Assembly: GCA_003695705.1 (NCBI GenBank)
Contig: RFHU01000040.1
Span: 1-35,613 of the forward strand
Direction of reading: 5' to 3'
DNA from: Planctomycetota bacterium
Lineage (GTDB): Bacteria > Planctomycetota > J058
DNA length: 35,613 nt
Part shown: positions 24,665 to 31,659 of the stretch, in pieces
Layout: every line of letters begins with the position of its first letter
Position numbering within the stretch: position 1 is the first letter of the stretch
The notes under the pieces: generated by a model
What the model was told of the DNA's origin: nothing
The model's input: the letters and a program-made list of their open reading frames with translations, nothing else
The model's database searches: none
Program-made: the position numbers and the translations under genes

Positions 24665-26008
24665 ATGGCCAAGGGCGGCAGCAACACCGTCTACCTCGTG
24701 GGCCTGATCTTCGCGATCCTGGTCTCCCTCGTCCTGTTGGGCGTCTGCTACAAGCTCAACGAAGACCTGACCGCTCAGGAGGCCAAGGTTCGCTCGGCCG
24801 AGCGGAAGCTCGAAGACGAGAAGAAGCGCGTCAAGGAGTTGGCCGCCGAGAACAAGTCCATCAAGGAGCTCGTCACCGGCGATCCGACCGCGCAGTTCAG
24901 CAAGGATCACTACGACGACACGATCCTCAAGGAAGCGAACAAGACGCTGCAGGACATCCTCAGCGAGGAGTGGATCGCCACCGACGACTGGAAGAACATC
25001 CAGGATCCCGACGTGAAGGCGATCTGGGAGAAGATCGCCAGCTACCGGGGCGAGATGGACCACTTCCGCAGCCTCAACCAGCTCAGCAAGGAGCTGATGG
25101 AGCAGCTCAAGGCGGTGATCCACCTGATCCCTCGCCTCCGCTACGAGCGCATTCGGGCCAACGAGCAGGTGCGTTCCATCCGCGATCAGATGGACAAGAT
25201 GCGCGCCGCCAAGGACAAGGAGATCGACGACCTGCGGGCCCGGCTGACCGCCGCGGACGACCAGATCCTCGAGCAGGCGCGCAAGTACGACCAGGAGAAG
25301 AAGGTCCTGCAAGACGACATCGCGAAGCTGCGCGAGGAGAACAAGCGGATCACCCGCGACAACGCCTTCGTGGTGGCGCGCCTCGAGAGCGAGAAGGCCC
25401 AGCTCCTCGCCAAGATCAAGGACCTCACCAAGAAGGAGCAGCGGACCTTCACGGCGAACGCCAAGCCGGATGGCGAAGTCGTCTACGCCGATGCGAACCT
25501 CGGCTACGCCTGGATCGACCTCGGCAGCAACCACGGGCTGCGGCGGAACACCCAGTTCCACGTCTACCAGTACATCAAGGGCGGTCGGCAGAAGGTGAAG
25601 GGCGTGATCGAGGTGCGCCGGGTGGAGCCCGACATGAGCCAGTGCGCCATCCTGCTCGAGCAAGAGGTCAAGGATCCCGTGACCGGCGAGAAGGTGGTCG
25701 TGCCCGATCCCAACGACCCCATCGTCAAGGGCGACCTGATCCGCAACCCCTTCTTCGACAAGGACGAGCAGAAGGTCTTCGTCTTCTTCGGCAGCAAGAC
25801 GCACAACGGCACCTACAACCTGGCCGAGATGAAGCGCAAGGTGGCCGAGTTCGGCGGCAAGGTGGAGAGCAAGGTCACCACCGAGACGGACTTCGTCGTC
25901 GTGCTCGACGAGGAGGACGAGGACTTCCGCGAGAAGTTCGAGCTCGCCACCCAGTTCGGCGTGATCTTCATGCGCGAGGACGAGTTCCTCGAGTACATCG
26001 GTCGCTGA
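24665..26008 (+). CDS. Membrane-anchored coiled-coil protein with C-terminal BRCT-like domain
   Basis: The product has 447 residues from an ATG with AAGGA upstream. Residues 9-29 (VYLVGLIFAILVSLVLLGVCY) are hydrophobic: a signal anchor, shown here as two parts VYLVGLIFAILV and SLVLLGVCY. Charged heptad-rich helices fill about 30-90 and 150-265. Residues about 275-365 form a beta-rich domain (GEVVYADANLGYAWIDLGSN, then RRNTQFHVYQYIKGG) of a type I associate with planctomycetal proteins. Residues 370-447 resemble a BRCT domain of DNA-ligase type: KVFVFFGSKTHN, AEFGGKVESKVTTETDFVVV and ATQFGVIFMREDEFLEYIG. BRCT domains normally act in DNA repair, which is odd for a protein whose single anchor predicts a C-terminus outside the cytoplasm. 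Codon use matches its neighbours. Function unknown; architecture confident, BRCT call by pattern. Confidence 0.8.
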   Translation: MAKGGSNTVYLVGLIFAILVSLVLLGVCYKLNEDLTAQEAKVRSAERKLEDEKKRVKELAAENKSIKELVTGDPTAQFSKDHYDDTILKEANKTLQDILSEEWIATDDWKNIQDPDVKAIWEKIASYRGEMDHFRSLNQLSKELMEQLKAVIHLIPRLRYERIRANEQVRSIRDQMDKMRAAKDKEIDDLRARLTAADDQILEQARKYDQEKKVLQDDIAKLREENKRITRDNAFVVARLESEKAQLLAKIKDLTKKEQRTFTANAKPDGEVVYADANLGYAWIDLGSNHGLRRNTQFHVYQYIKGGRQKVKGVIEVRRVEPDMSQCAILLEQEVKDPVTGEKVVVPDPNDPIVKGDLIRNPFFDKDEQKVFVFFGSKTHNGTYNLAEMKRKVAEFGGKVESKVTTETDFVVVLDEEDEDFREKFELATQFGVIFMREDEFLEYIGR

Positions 26009-26018
26009 GCCGCCGGCC

Positions 26019-26076
26019 GCCGGCAGGAGCCGCTGCCGGCAGGGCCCTCCCGCCGGCGGGCTCCGCCCAGGGAGGG
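26019..26076. terminator. Two GC-rich hairpins between convergent genes
   Basis: GCCGGCAG-GAGCCG-CTGCCGGC (26019-26040) is a perfect 8-bp hairpin. CCCTCCC (26045-26051) pairs with GGGAGGG (26070-26076) around an inner CCGCCGGCGG palindrome. They sit between the stop of the BRCT-like gene and the stop of purD and are the strongest hairpins in the window. They lack T-runs, so I call them terminator-like. Confidence 0.5.
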
Positions 26077-26132
26077 ACGGGCGCTTCTGCTTCCTGCGAG
26101 GCGCGATCCGGCTTCGGGGCCGATCCGGGCGA

Positions 26133-27395
26133 TCAGGCTTCGGCGGCGATGTCGGTGCGGTAGACCATGCCTTCGAAGTGGATGCAGCGCGCCGCTTCGT
26201 ACGCGCGCTCCCGGGCGGCGGAGACCGTGTCGCCGAGGGCGGTCACGCAGAGGACGCGGCCGCCGTGGGTGACCAGCTTTCCGGCCCGTCGCTCGGTGCC
26301 TGCGTGGAAGACCACCACGTCCCCCAAGGCCTCGGCGGCCTCGATCCCCGTGATCTCGCGCCCCTTGGCGTAGGAGCCCGGGTAGCCCTCCGAGGCGAGG
26401 ATGACGGTCACGGCGGGGCGGGGGTCCCATTCGACGACGGCTTCGCCGAGGGTCCCTTCGCAAGTCCGCAGCATGAGTTCGGCGAGGTCCGAGCGGAGGC
26501 GGAGGAGGGTGGGCTGCGTCTCGGGGTCGCCGAAGCGGACGTTGTATTCGAGCAGGCGCGGTCCGGTCTGCGTGAGCATGAGTCCCGCGTAGAGGACGCC
26601 GCGGAACTCCTGCCCTTCGCGGGCCAGGGCGTGTACGGTGGGCACGAGGATCTTCTCCTCGATCCGGCCCATGACTTCGGAGTCGACGGGGCGGGGCGAG
26701 TAGGCGCCCATGCCGCCGGTGTTGGGCCCGAGGCCGCCGTCGTGCGCCGCCTTGTAGTCCTGGGCGGGGTCGAGGACCAGCAGGGTCTCCCCGTCGGTCA
26801 CGACCTGCACGCTGACCTCGGTGCCCCGGACGAATTCCTCGATCACGATGGTCTGCCCGGCCTCGCCGAAGCGCTTGCGGCAGTCGCGCACGTGGCGCAT
26901 GGCGTCGCCTCGGGTGGAGCACACCGACACCCCCTTCCCGGCGGCCAGACCGTCGGCCTTGACCACCAGGGGGAATTCGTCGTCCTTGATCCGCTCGAGG
27001 TAGGCGATGGCCGCGCTCTCTCCGGTGAAGACCTTGAAGTCGGGTCCGGGGATGTTGTGGCGGCGGGCGAGCGACTTGGCGAAGCTCTTGCTCCCCTCGA
27101 GTCGGGCGGCTTCCTTGCCGGGTCCGAAGACCTTGTGCCCGAGCTTGCGCAAGCGGTCGGCGAGGCCCAGACAGAGGGGGAGTTCGGGGCCGACCACGGT
27201 CAGGTCGATTCCGCGTCCGTGGACGAAGTCCGTGAGCGCGTCGACTTGGCTGGGCTGAATGGGAACCCGCTCCGCGACGGCGGCGCAGCCCGCGTTGCCG
27301 GGGGCAACGTAGACCTGCTCGACCTGGGGGGAACGAGCCAGCTTCCAGCACAGGGCGTGCTCGCGTCCGCCGCCTCCCACCACCAGAACCTTCAC
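26133..27395 (-). CDS. purD: Phosphoribosylamine-glycine ligase (GAR synthetase)
   Basis: The ATP-grasp enzyme joins glycine to phosphoribosylamine in the second step of purine synthesis. It has 420 residues, the normal length. The N-terminus MKVLVVGGGGREHALCWKLA and the N-domain VVGPELPLCLGLAD are characteristic; the signature FGDPETQPTLLRL lies at about 300, and the glycine-rich ATP loop is VVKADGLAAGKGV. All regions of the family are present. The start is a GTG at 27395 with AGGAGGAGG about seven bases upstream. A candidate promoter lies in the 93-base gap after the M20 peptidase gene, so purD may be read from its own and from the upstream promoter. Confidence 0.97.
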   Translation of the reverse strand: MKVLVVGGGGREHALCWKLARSPQVEQVYVAPGNAGCAAVAERVPIQPSQVDALTDFVHGRGIDLTVVGPELPLCLGLADRLRKLGHKVFGPGKEAARLEGSKSFAKSLARRHNIPGPDFKVFTGESAAIAYLERIKDDEFPLVVKADGLAAGKGVSVCSTRGDAMRHVRDCRKRFGEAGQTIVIEEFVRGTEVSVQVVTDGETLLVLDPAQDYKAAHDGGLGPNTGGMGAYSPRPVDSEVMGRIEEKILVPTVHALAREGQEFRGVLYAGLMLTQTGPRLLEYNVRFGDPETQPTLLRLRSDLAELMLRTCEGTLGEAVVEWDPRPAVTVILASEGYPGSYAKGREITGIEAAEALGDVVVFHAGTERRAGKLVTHGGRVLCVTALGDTVSAARERAYEAARCIHFEGMVYRTDIAAEA

Positions 27396-27421
27396 GGGTC
27401 CGCCTCCTCCTGGGGTGGGCG

Positions 27422-27450
27422 GGTGTACCCGGCGGGCGAAGGTGGGTCAA
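27422..27450 (-). promoter_or_regulatory. Possible promoter of purD
   Basis: Minus-strand TTGACC (27450-27445), 17-base spacer, TACACC (27427-27422). The -35 is good (5 of 6), the -10 weak (3 of 6). Transcription would begin near 27415, about 20 bases before the GTG. Confidence 0.4.
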
Positions 27451-27460
27451 GTCCGCCTGC

Positions 27461-27490
27461 GGAGCGCGGCGCGCAGGAGCGCGGCGCGCT
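27461..27490. repeat. 15-bp tandem duplication at the 3' end of the M20 gene
   Basis: GGAGCGCGGCGCGC occurs at 27461-27474 and again at 27476-27489, a 15-base period with one differing base at the end. The second copy supplies two bases (27489-27490) of the minus-strand stop codon, so the duplication abuts the gene end. Confidence 0.7.
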
Positions 27491-28844
27491 AGGCGCCGAG
27501 GAGCGTGTCCCAGAGGACACGCGTGCCCCAATCGAGCCCGTCGAGGGGAATGCGCTCGTCGTCGCCGTGGAAGAGCCGGGCGAAGCGAAGGTCGGGGGGG
27601 AGGCGGAGGGGCATGAAGCCATAGCAGCGGATTCCGAGGCGAGAGAAGTGCTTCGCGTCGGTGAAGCCCGGGCAGAGCGCGGGCAGCGGAATGCCCTCCG
27701 GGTCGTGGCGGCGGACGGTCGCGCACAGGTGACGGAACAGTTCGGTGTCGGGCGAGGTCTCCGTCGGTGGCGCGCTCTGGAGGACCTCGAAGCGAACTTC
27801 GGGCCCGGCGAGGGTTTCCAGCTCCCGGATCAGGTCGGCCGTCGTCTGTCCTGGGAGCGTGCGGCCGTCGAGCTCGGCGGTTGCACGCCCGGGGATCACG
27901 TTCGTCTTTTCGCCAGCGCGCAGGACGTTGGCGCTCACCGTGTTGGCGAGCAGGGCGCCGAAGGGGCGTGCCAGCTCGGGGGCCGGGAAGAGGCGGTCGA
28001 GCACGAAGTCGCGCACGCGGCTGCTCTGCGTCATGAGGCGCAGAGCCAGCGCGGCGGAGGTGGGCGCGTTGCGCGACAAGTCTGCCAGGAAGCGGTCCAC
28101 GACCTCGGTGCGGTGCAGGGGGAGGCGCGCCCGGGTGATCCGCGCCAGCGCCGCGACGAGCTGGTTCACCGCGCAGTCGGGGTCGGGCATGGAGCCGTGG
28201 CCGGGTTCGCCGTCGGCGATGACCCGCAGCCAGGCCAGTCCCTTCTCCGCAGTCATGATCGGGTAGAAGCGGCGCCCTCCGAAGTGGACCGAGAAGCCGC
28301 CGCCTTCGCCGAGGGCGTACTCGACTCCCTCGAGGAGTTCGGGGTGTTCGTCCACCAGGAAGCGGGAGCCGTGTTCGCAGCCGAGCTCTTCGTCGCTGAC
28401 GGCGGCGAAAACGAGGTCTCGGGCGGGCTGCACCCCCGCCTCCTTGAGGCCGATCAAGACCGCCGCGCCCATGGCGACCATGTTCTTGCAGTCGATGGCG
28501 CCGCGGCCCCAGAGGCAGCCGTCGGCCTCCACGGCTTCGAAGGGGGGATGCGTCCAGCGGCGGGGGTCGGCCGGCACCACGTCGAGGTGCCCGTGGACCA
28601 GGAGGGGGCGTCGCGCCCCCGTGCCGGGCAGGCGGGCGACCACGTTCGGGCGTCCTTCCGAGAAGAGGACTTGATGCTCGACCCCCGCCGCCGCGAAGGC
28701 GTCGGCCACGCGGGCGGCGGCCGGTCCTTCGTCGCCGGGTGGGTTCGTGGTGTCGAAGCGAAGCAGGTCGCGGAGCAGTTCACGGCAGCGCGCGAGCACC
28801 GACGGCGGGGCCGTGCGCAGGGGGGACTCGGCGGCGCGGGTCAT
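27489..28844 (-). CDS. M20 family metallopeptidase (ArgE/DapE/carboxypeptidase S type)
   Basis: The product has 451 residues from an ATG with AGGAGG four bases upstream. M20 enzymes are cytosolic, two-zinc amide hydrolases. Metal ligands and the catalytic residues are in place: His and Asp in VHGHLDVVP, Asp in WGRGAIDCKN, the Glu pair in VSDEELGCEH, and a final His in ARLFHGDDERIP. A dimerisation lid is inserted between about 190 and 330 (for example GEPGHGSMPDPD). The substrate could be an acyl-amino acid or a dipeptide; the family spans ArgE, DapE, CPS and aminoacylase and I cannot choose. It is upstream of purD on the same strand and divergent from ribH. Confidence 0.92.
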   Translation of the reverse strand: MTRAAESPLRTAPPSVLARCRELLRDLLRFDTTNPPGDEGPAAARVADAFAAAGVEHQVLFSEGRPNVVARLPGTGARRPLLVHGHLDVVPADPRRWTHPPFEAVEADGCLWGRGAIDCKNMVAMGAAVLIGLKEAGVQPARDLVFAAVSDEELGCEHGSRFLVDEHPELLEGVEYALGEGGGFSVHFGGRRFYPIMTAEKGLAWLRVIADGEPGHGSMPDPDCAVNQLVAALARITRARLPLHRTEVVDRFLADLSRNAPTSAALALRLMTQSSRVRDFVLDRLFPAPELARPFGALLANTVSANVLRAGEKTNVIPGRATAELDGRTLPGQTTADLIRELETLAGPEVRFEVLQSAPPTETSPDTELFRHLCATVRRHDPEGIPLPALCPGFTDAKHFSRLGIRCYGFMPLRLPPDLRFARLFHGDDERIPLDGLDWGTRVLWDTLLGA

Positions 28845-28862
28845 GGGGCCTCCTCGGCGCGG

Positions 28863-28868
28863 ATTCTA
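28863..28868 (-). promoter_or_regulatory. Possible -10 element of the M20 peptidase gene
   Basis: Minus-strand TAGAAT (5 of 6 to consensus) ends 18 bases before the ATG, giving a leader of about a dozen bases that includes the AGGAGG. The -35 position holds GCCCCG, which is not consensus. Confidence 0.4.
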
Positions 28869-28894
28869 GGTCGGAGCGCCGTGGGCGGGGCCTC

Positions 28895-28934
28895 GCCTCG
28901 GCCCCGAGGCCGCTCGGAATGGCCCCCGCGGGGG
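28895..28934. repeat. Two GC palindromes between divergent M20 and ribH
   Basis: GCCTCGG-CC-CCGAGGC (28895-28910) and CCCCCGCGGGGG (28923-28934) are both perfect. They lie upstream of the ribH -10 and of the M20 -10, so they could be operators or simply GC-rich filler. Confidence 0.4.
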
Positions 28935-28936
28935 AT

Positions 28937-28947
28937 TGATATAGAAT
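28937..28947 (+). promoter_or_regulatory. Extended -10 promoter of ribH-nusB-ftsY
   Basis: TGATATAGAAT contains an extended -10 (TG-A-TATAGA) and an overlapping TAGAAT. It stands out as A/T-rich in its surroundings. No -35 of consensus type precedes it, as is usual for extended -10 promoters. The predicted start is near 28953, leaving a leader of about 40 bases without room for an FMN riboswitch. Confidence 0.5.
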
Positions 28948-28992
28948 CCCGCCCACTCGCCGGGCCGGTCGTGCCCGGAGGACGGAGCGCTC

Positions 28993-29463
28993 ATGGCGAA
29001 GGTCTTGCAAGGTCGGCCGCGCGGGGAGGGCGTCCGCGTGGGCATTGCCTGCGCGCGCTTCAACGAGTTCATCACCAAGGAGCTGCTGCGCGGCTGCGTC
29101 GACGAACTCGAGCGGCACGGCGTCCTTCCCGAGGCCATCACCGTGGCCTGGGTACCGGGATCCTGGGAGCTTCCCTTGGTGTGCGAGCGCCTCGCCGCCA
29201 GCGAGGCCATCGACGCCGTGATCGCGCTGGGCTGCGTCATTCGCGGCGCGACGGCCCACTTCGACTACGTGGCCGGAGAGGCCGCCAAGGGGGTGGCCGC
29301 CGCGTCGGCGCGCACCGGCAAGCCCGTGATCTTCGGGGTCCTCACCACCGACACCATCGAGCAGGCCGTCGAGCGCGCGGGGACCAAGGCCGGGAACAAG
29401 GGGCGCGATGCCGCGGTCGCCGCCCTGGAGATGGTCGACCTCCTCGAGGACCTCCCCGAGTGA
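28993..29463 (+). CDS. ribH: 6,7-dimethyl-8-ribityllumazine synthase
   Basis: The enzyme condenses a ribityl-uracil amine with dihydroxybutanone phosphate in the penultimate step of riboflavin synthesis. It has 156 residues, the normal length. Landmarks: the N-terminal strand [17 protein letters not shown], the substrate-binding [24 protein letters not shown], and the C-terminal [19 protein letters not shown]. The catalytic-type His lies in ATAHFDYV. The ATG follows GGAG after about five bases. It is the first gene of ribH-nusB-ftsY and its stop overlaps the nusB GTG by four bases. Other riboflavin genes are not in the window, so this gene is split off from a rib operon. Confidence 0.97.
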   Translation: MAKVLQGRPRGEGVRVGIACARFNEFITKELLRGCVDELERHGVLPEAITVAWVPGSWELPLVCERLAASEAIDAVIALGCVIRGATAHFDYVAGEAAKGVAAASARTGKPVIFGVLTTDTIEQAVERAGTKAGNKGRDAAVAALEMVDLLEDLPE

Positions 29464-29897
29464 CGGTGCGCGCTCGGACCCTCGGCCGCGAGGCCGCGCT
29501 GAAGGTGCTCTACCAGCTCGACCTGCGCTCCGACCTCGACGACGGGGCCATCGACGAGCTGGTCGAGGGCCTCGAGGTGAGGCCGCCCGACGCGGCGGAG
29601 TTCGCCAAGTCCCTCGTCCGAGGAGTCCGCCGCCATCAGGAGGCCATCGACGCCGAGCTGGCCACGGTCGCCCGAAACTGGACCCTCGAACGCATGGCCG
29701 TGATCGACCGGAACATCCTGCGGATCGGGGCGTACGAACTCCTTCACGAGCCGGACATTCCCGCGGCGGTGACCATCGACGAAGCCGTGAACATGGCCAA
29801 GGCCTACAGCACCAAGGACTCCGGCGCCTTCGTGAACGGAATCCTCGACCGGATCCACCAGCGGCGGGCGACGCCCGCGGAGGCCGGCGAGCCATGA
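29460..29897 (+). CDS. nusB: Transcription antitermination factor NusB
   Basis: The product has 145 residues. NusB binds boxA RNA with NusE (S10) and promotes complete transcription of rRNA operons. The all-helical protein has the family patterns [15 protein letters not shown] near the N-terminus, [20 protein letters not shown] in the middle and [14 protein letters not shown] near the end, with [12 protein letters not shown] at the C-terminus. The GTG at 29460 overlaps the ribH stop (GTGA) and its own stop overlaps the ftsY ATG (ATGA), so all three genes are translationally coupled. A second GTG at 29466 is possible but less favoured. Confidence 0.95.
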   Translation: MTVRARTLGREAALKVLYQLDLRSDLDDGAIDELVEGLEVRPPDAAEFAKSLVRGVRRHQEAIDAELATVARNWTLERMAVIDRNILRIGAYELLHEPDIPAAVTIDEAVNMAKAYSTKDSGAFVNGILDRIHQRRATPAEAGEP

Positions 29898-30928
29898 AGA
29901 CCCTCGAGGCCTACCTGACCCGCGACAACCTCATCGCCGCGGGTCTCGCCCTGTTCGTCCTGCTCACCTTGCTGATCCTCTTTTGGCGGAGCCGACGCGG
30001 CGGAGAGAAGGAGCCAGAGATCCTCGACCCGCGCGAGCGCCTCCGCCACGCGCTGGGGAAGACCCGTGGAGGCCTCCTCGACGCGATCCGCAAGACCTTC
30101 CGCGGCAAGATCGACGAGGAAGTGATCGGCTCCCTCGAGGAGATCCTGCTCGCCGCCGACATCGGGGTCGCGACCACCGACGCTTTGCTCGAGGGGCTCA
30201 AGGCCGCCTACCGAAAGGGGGAGATCCAGAGCCAGGCGCAGGTGCTCGACTACCTGAAGGCGCACCTCAAGGAGAAGCTCGGCGGCGCGGGCGGCAAGCT
30301 CAACATGGCCGAGAAGCCGCCCACGGTGATCCTGGTGTGCGGGGTGAACGGCTGTGGCAAGACCACGTCGATTGCCAAGCTCACCTACTACTTCGCCCAG
30401 CAGGGCAAGAAGGTGCTCCTCTGCGCGTCGGACACCTTCCGGGCCGCGGCCGTCGATCAGCTCAACACCTGGGCCGATCGGCTTGGCGTGGCGATCACCC
30501 GCGGACAGCAGGGAGCGGATCCCGCGTCGGTGGCCCACGACGCCCACGAGAAAGCGCTCAAGGGAGGCTTCGACGTGCTCATCGTCGACACCGCCGGGCG
30601 TCTCCACAACGACAAGAACCTGATGCGCGAGCTGGAGAAGATCGCCCGCGTAGGCAAGAAGCACGTGCCCGACTCCCCGCACGAGGTCTTGCTCGTCCTC
30701 GACGCCACCACCGGCCAGAACGCCATTCGCCAGGCGGAGGCCTTCACCGAGGCGATCCAGGTCACCGGGATCGTCCTCGCCAAGCTGGACGGTACCGCCA
30801 AGGGCGGAATGATCGTCCCGATTCGCGAAGAGTTGGGCATTCCGGTGAAGTTCGTCGGACTCGGCGAGCGCCCCACCGACCTCGCCCCCTTCGACGCGGA
30901 CACCTTCGTCGAGGGCATGTTCAGCTAG
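29894..30928 (+). CDS. ftsY: Signal recognition particle receptor FtsY
   Basis: The GTPase delivers SRP-bound ribosomes to the membrane. It has 344 residues. Unlike the acidic A-domain of E. coli, the N-terminus is one membrane helix at about 13-31 (LIAAGLALFVLLTLLILFW). The NG domain follows: the N-helices from about 50, G1 GVNGCGKTT with Lys156, CASDTFRAAAVDQL, G3 DTAGR, and the G4-region LAKLDGTAKGG (Thr of the usual TKLD is Ala). It ends FVEGMF, as in the family. The start ATG overlaps the nusB stop. This is a membrane-anchored form, as in several phyla. Confidence 0.97.
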   Translation: MKTLEAYLTRDNLIAAGLALFVLLTLLILFWRSRRGGEKEPEILDPRERLRHALGKTRGGLLDAIRKTFRGKIDEEVIGSLEEILLAADIGVATTDALLEGLKAAYRKGEIQSQAQVLDYLKAHLKEKLGGAGGKLNMAEKPPTVILVCGVNGCGKTTSIAKLTYYFAQQGKKVLLCASDTFRAAAVDQLNTWADRLGVAITRGQQGADPASVAHDAHEKALKGGFDVLIVDTAGRLHNDKNLMRELEKIARVGKKHVPDSPHEVLLVLDATTGQNAIRQAEAFTEAIQVTGIVLAKLDGTAKGGMIVPIREELGIPVKFVGLGERPTDLAPFDADTFVEGMFS

Positions 30929-30929
30929 G

Positions 30930-30978
30930 GTCCGCCTCGCGATGGTGCGGTGACGGGTGCGTCCCTGAGGGGGCGGAC
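30930..30978. terminator. Inverted repeat after ftsY
   Basis: GTCCGCC (30930-30936) pairs with GGCGGAC (30972-30978) across a 35-base loop. It starts two bases after the ftsY stop, in the 127-base gap before the convergent gene's stop at 31056. There is no T-run; the role as a terminator is only possible. Confidence 0.3.
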
Positions 30979-31055
30979 TGCCGAACCGCGCTTCCCTTCT
31001 GCAGCGCGTTCGGTGTTGGCAGGGAGGAGACCTGCGCGATCCACTTCGCATGCCG

Positions 31056-31514
31056 TCAACGAAGCGCCCAGAGGATTTGCACTACGTACCCGTAGAGACC
31101 GAGGAGAACGAAGATGCGCAGGCAGCCGCTGGTGAGGTCCGCCTGAGCCTTGGTCGCGGGCCGAACGAGCCCTCGGGAGTGGGCGCTGACGCCCCCCATG
31201 TTGCTCCCGATCCAGGGGGCCCCTAGGACGAAGAGAGAAGCCAGCAGACACGTCCCCAGCAGGGACCAAGCCGGAGTGACCCTGCCCTTGATCGTCTGGA
31301 CGGGGGTCCAGGCCTTGCTGGAGAAACAAAAGCAGCCCAGCGCGACAGCCCAGGGAGGAAGCAAGGCCAGAACGGGCCATGCGGAGCGCAACAGGCTCCA
31401 GGCGGCGAGCGCCCGTCGAACAGGCCTCCGCGGCCGATCTCCTTCTCCGCCGCACGCAGGGCAGGGTTCCTCTTCGGATCGGCGAGGCTGGCCGCAGAAC
31501 GCACACTCCTGCAT
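31056..31514 (-). CDS. Small zinc-ribbon membrane protein
   Basis: The product has 152 residues from an ATG with AAGGTG about six bases upstream. The N-terminus is a zinc ribbon with two C-x-x-C pairs (CAFCGQPRRSEEEPCPACGG). Three hydrophobic segments follow, at about 46-66 (WPVLALLPPWAVALGCFCF), 82-102 (AWSLLGTCLLASLFVLGAPW) and 131-150 (LRIFVLLGLYGYVVQILWAL). No enzyme motif is visible. It resembles the small zinc-ribbon/transmembrane proteins common in Planctomycetota and, in layout, the gene at 14170. Function unknown. The 145-base gap upstream of it (31515-31659) holds nothing else I recognise. Confidence 0.7.
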   Translation of the reverse strand: MQECAFCGQPRRSEEEPCPACGGEGDRPRRPVRRALAAWSLLRSAWPVLALLPPWAVALGCFCFSSKAWTPVQTIKGRVTPAWSLLGTCLLASLFVLGAPWIGSNMGGVSAHSRGLVRPATKAQADLTSGCLRIFVLLGLYGYVVQILWALR

Positions 31515-31659
31515 GGAGTCACCTTTCGTCCTTTCGCAACAAGCGTCGCGCCGACCCTCGCTTCGGGAGACCGACGGGCAGGATCCCCTTGCGGTGGCTG
31601 GCGATTCGCCTGCGGTCGCGACGCACGCTCGGAGGACGGGCGAGGGGCGCCGAGCTCCC

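Noticed and set aside
28845-28992. FMN riboswitch upstream of ribH
   Set aside because: The predicted leader is only about 40 bases and lacks the conserved RFN element.
8911-30978. Canonical intrinsic terminators
   Set aside because: Several good hairpins exist but none is followed by a T-run. They are listed only as possible terminators.
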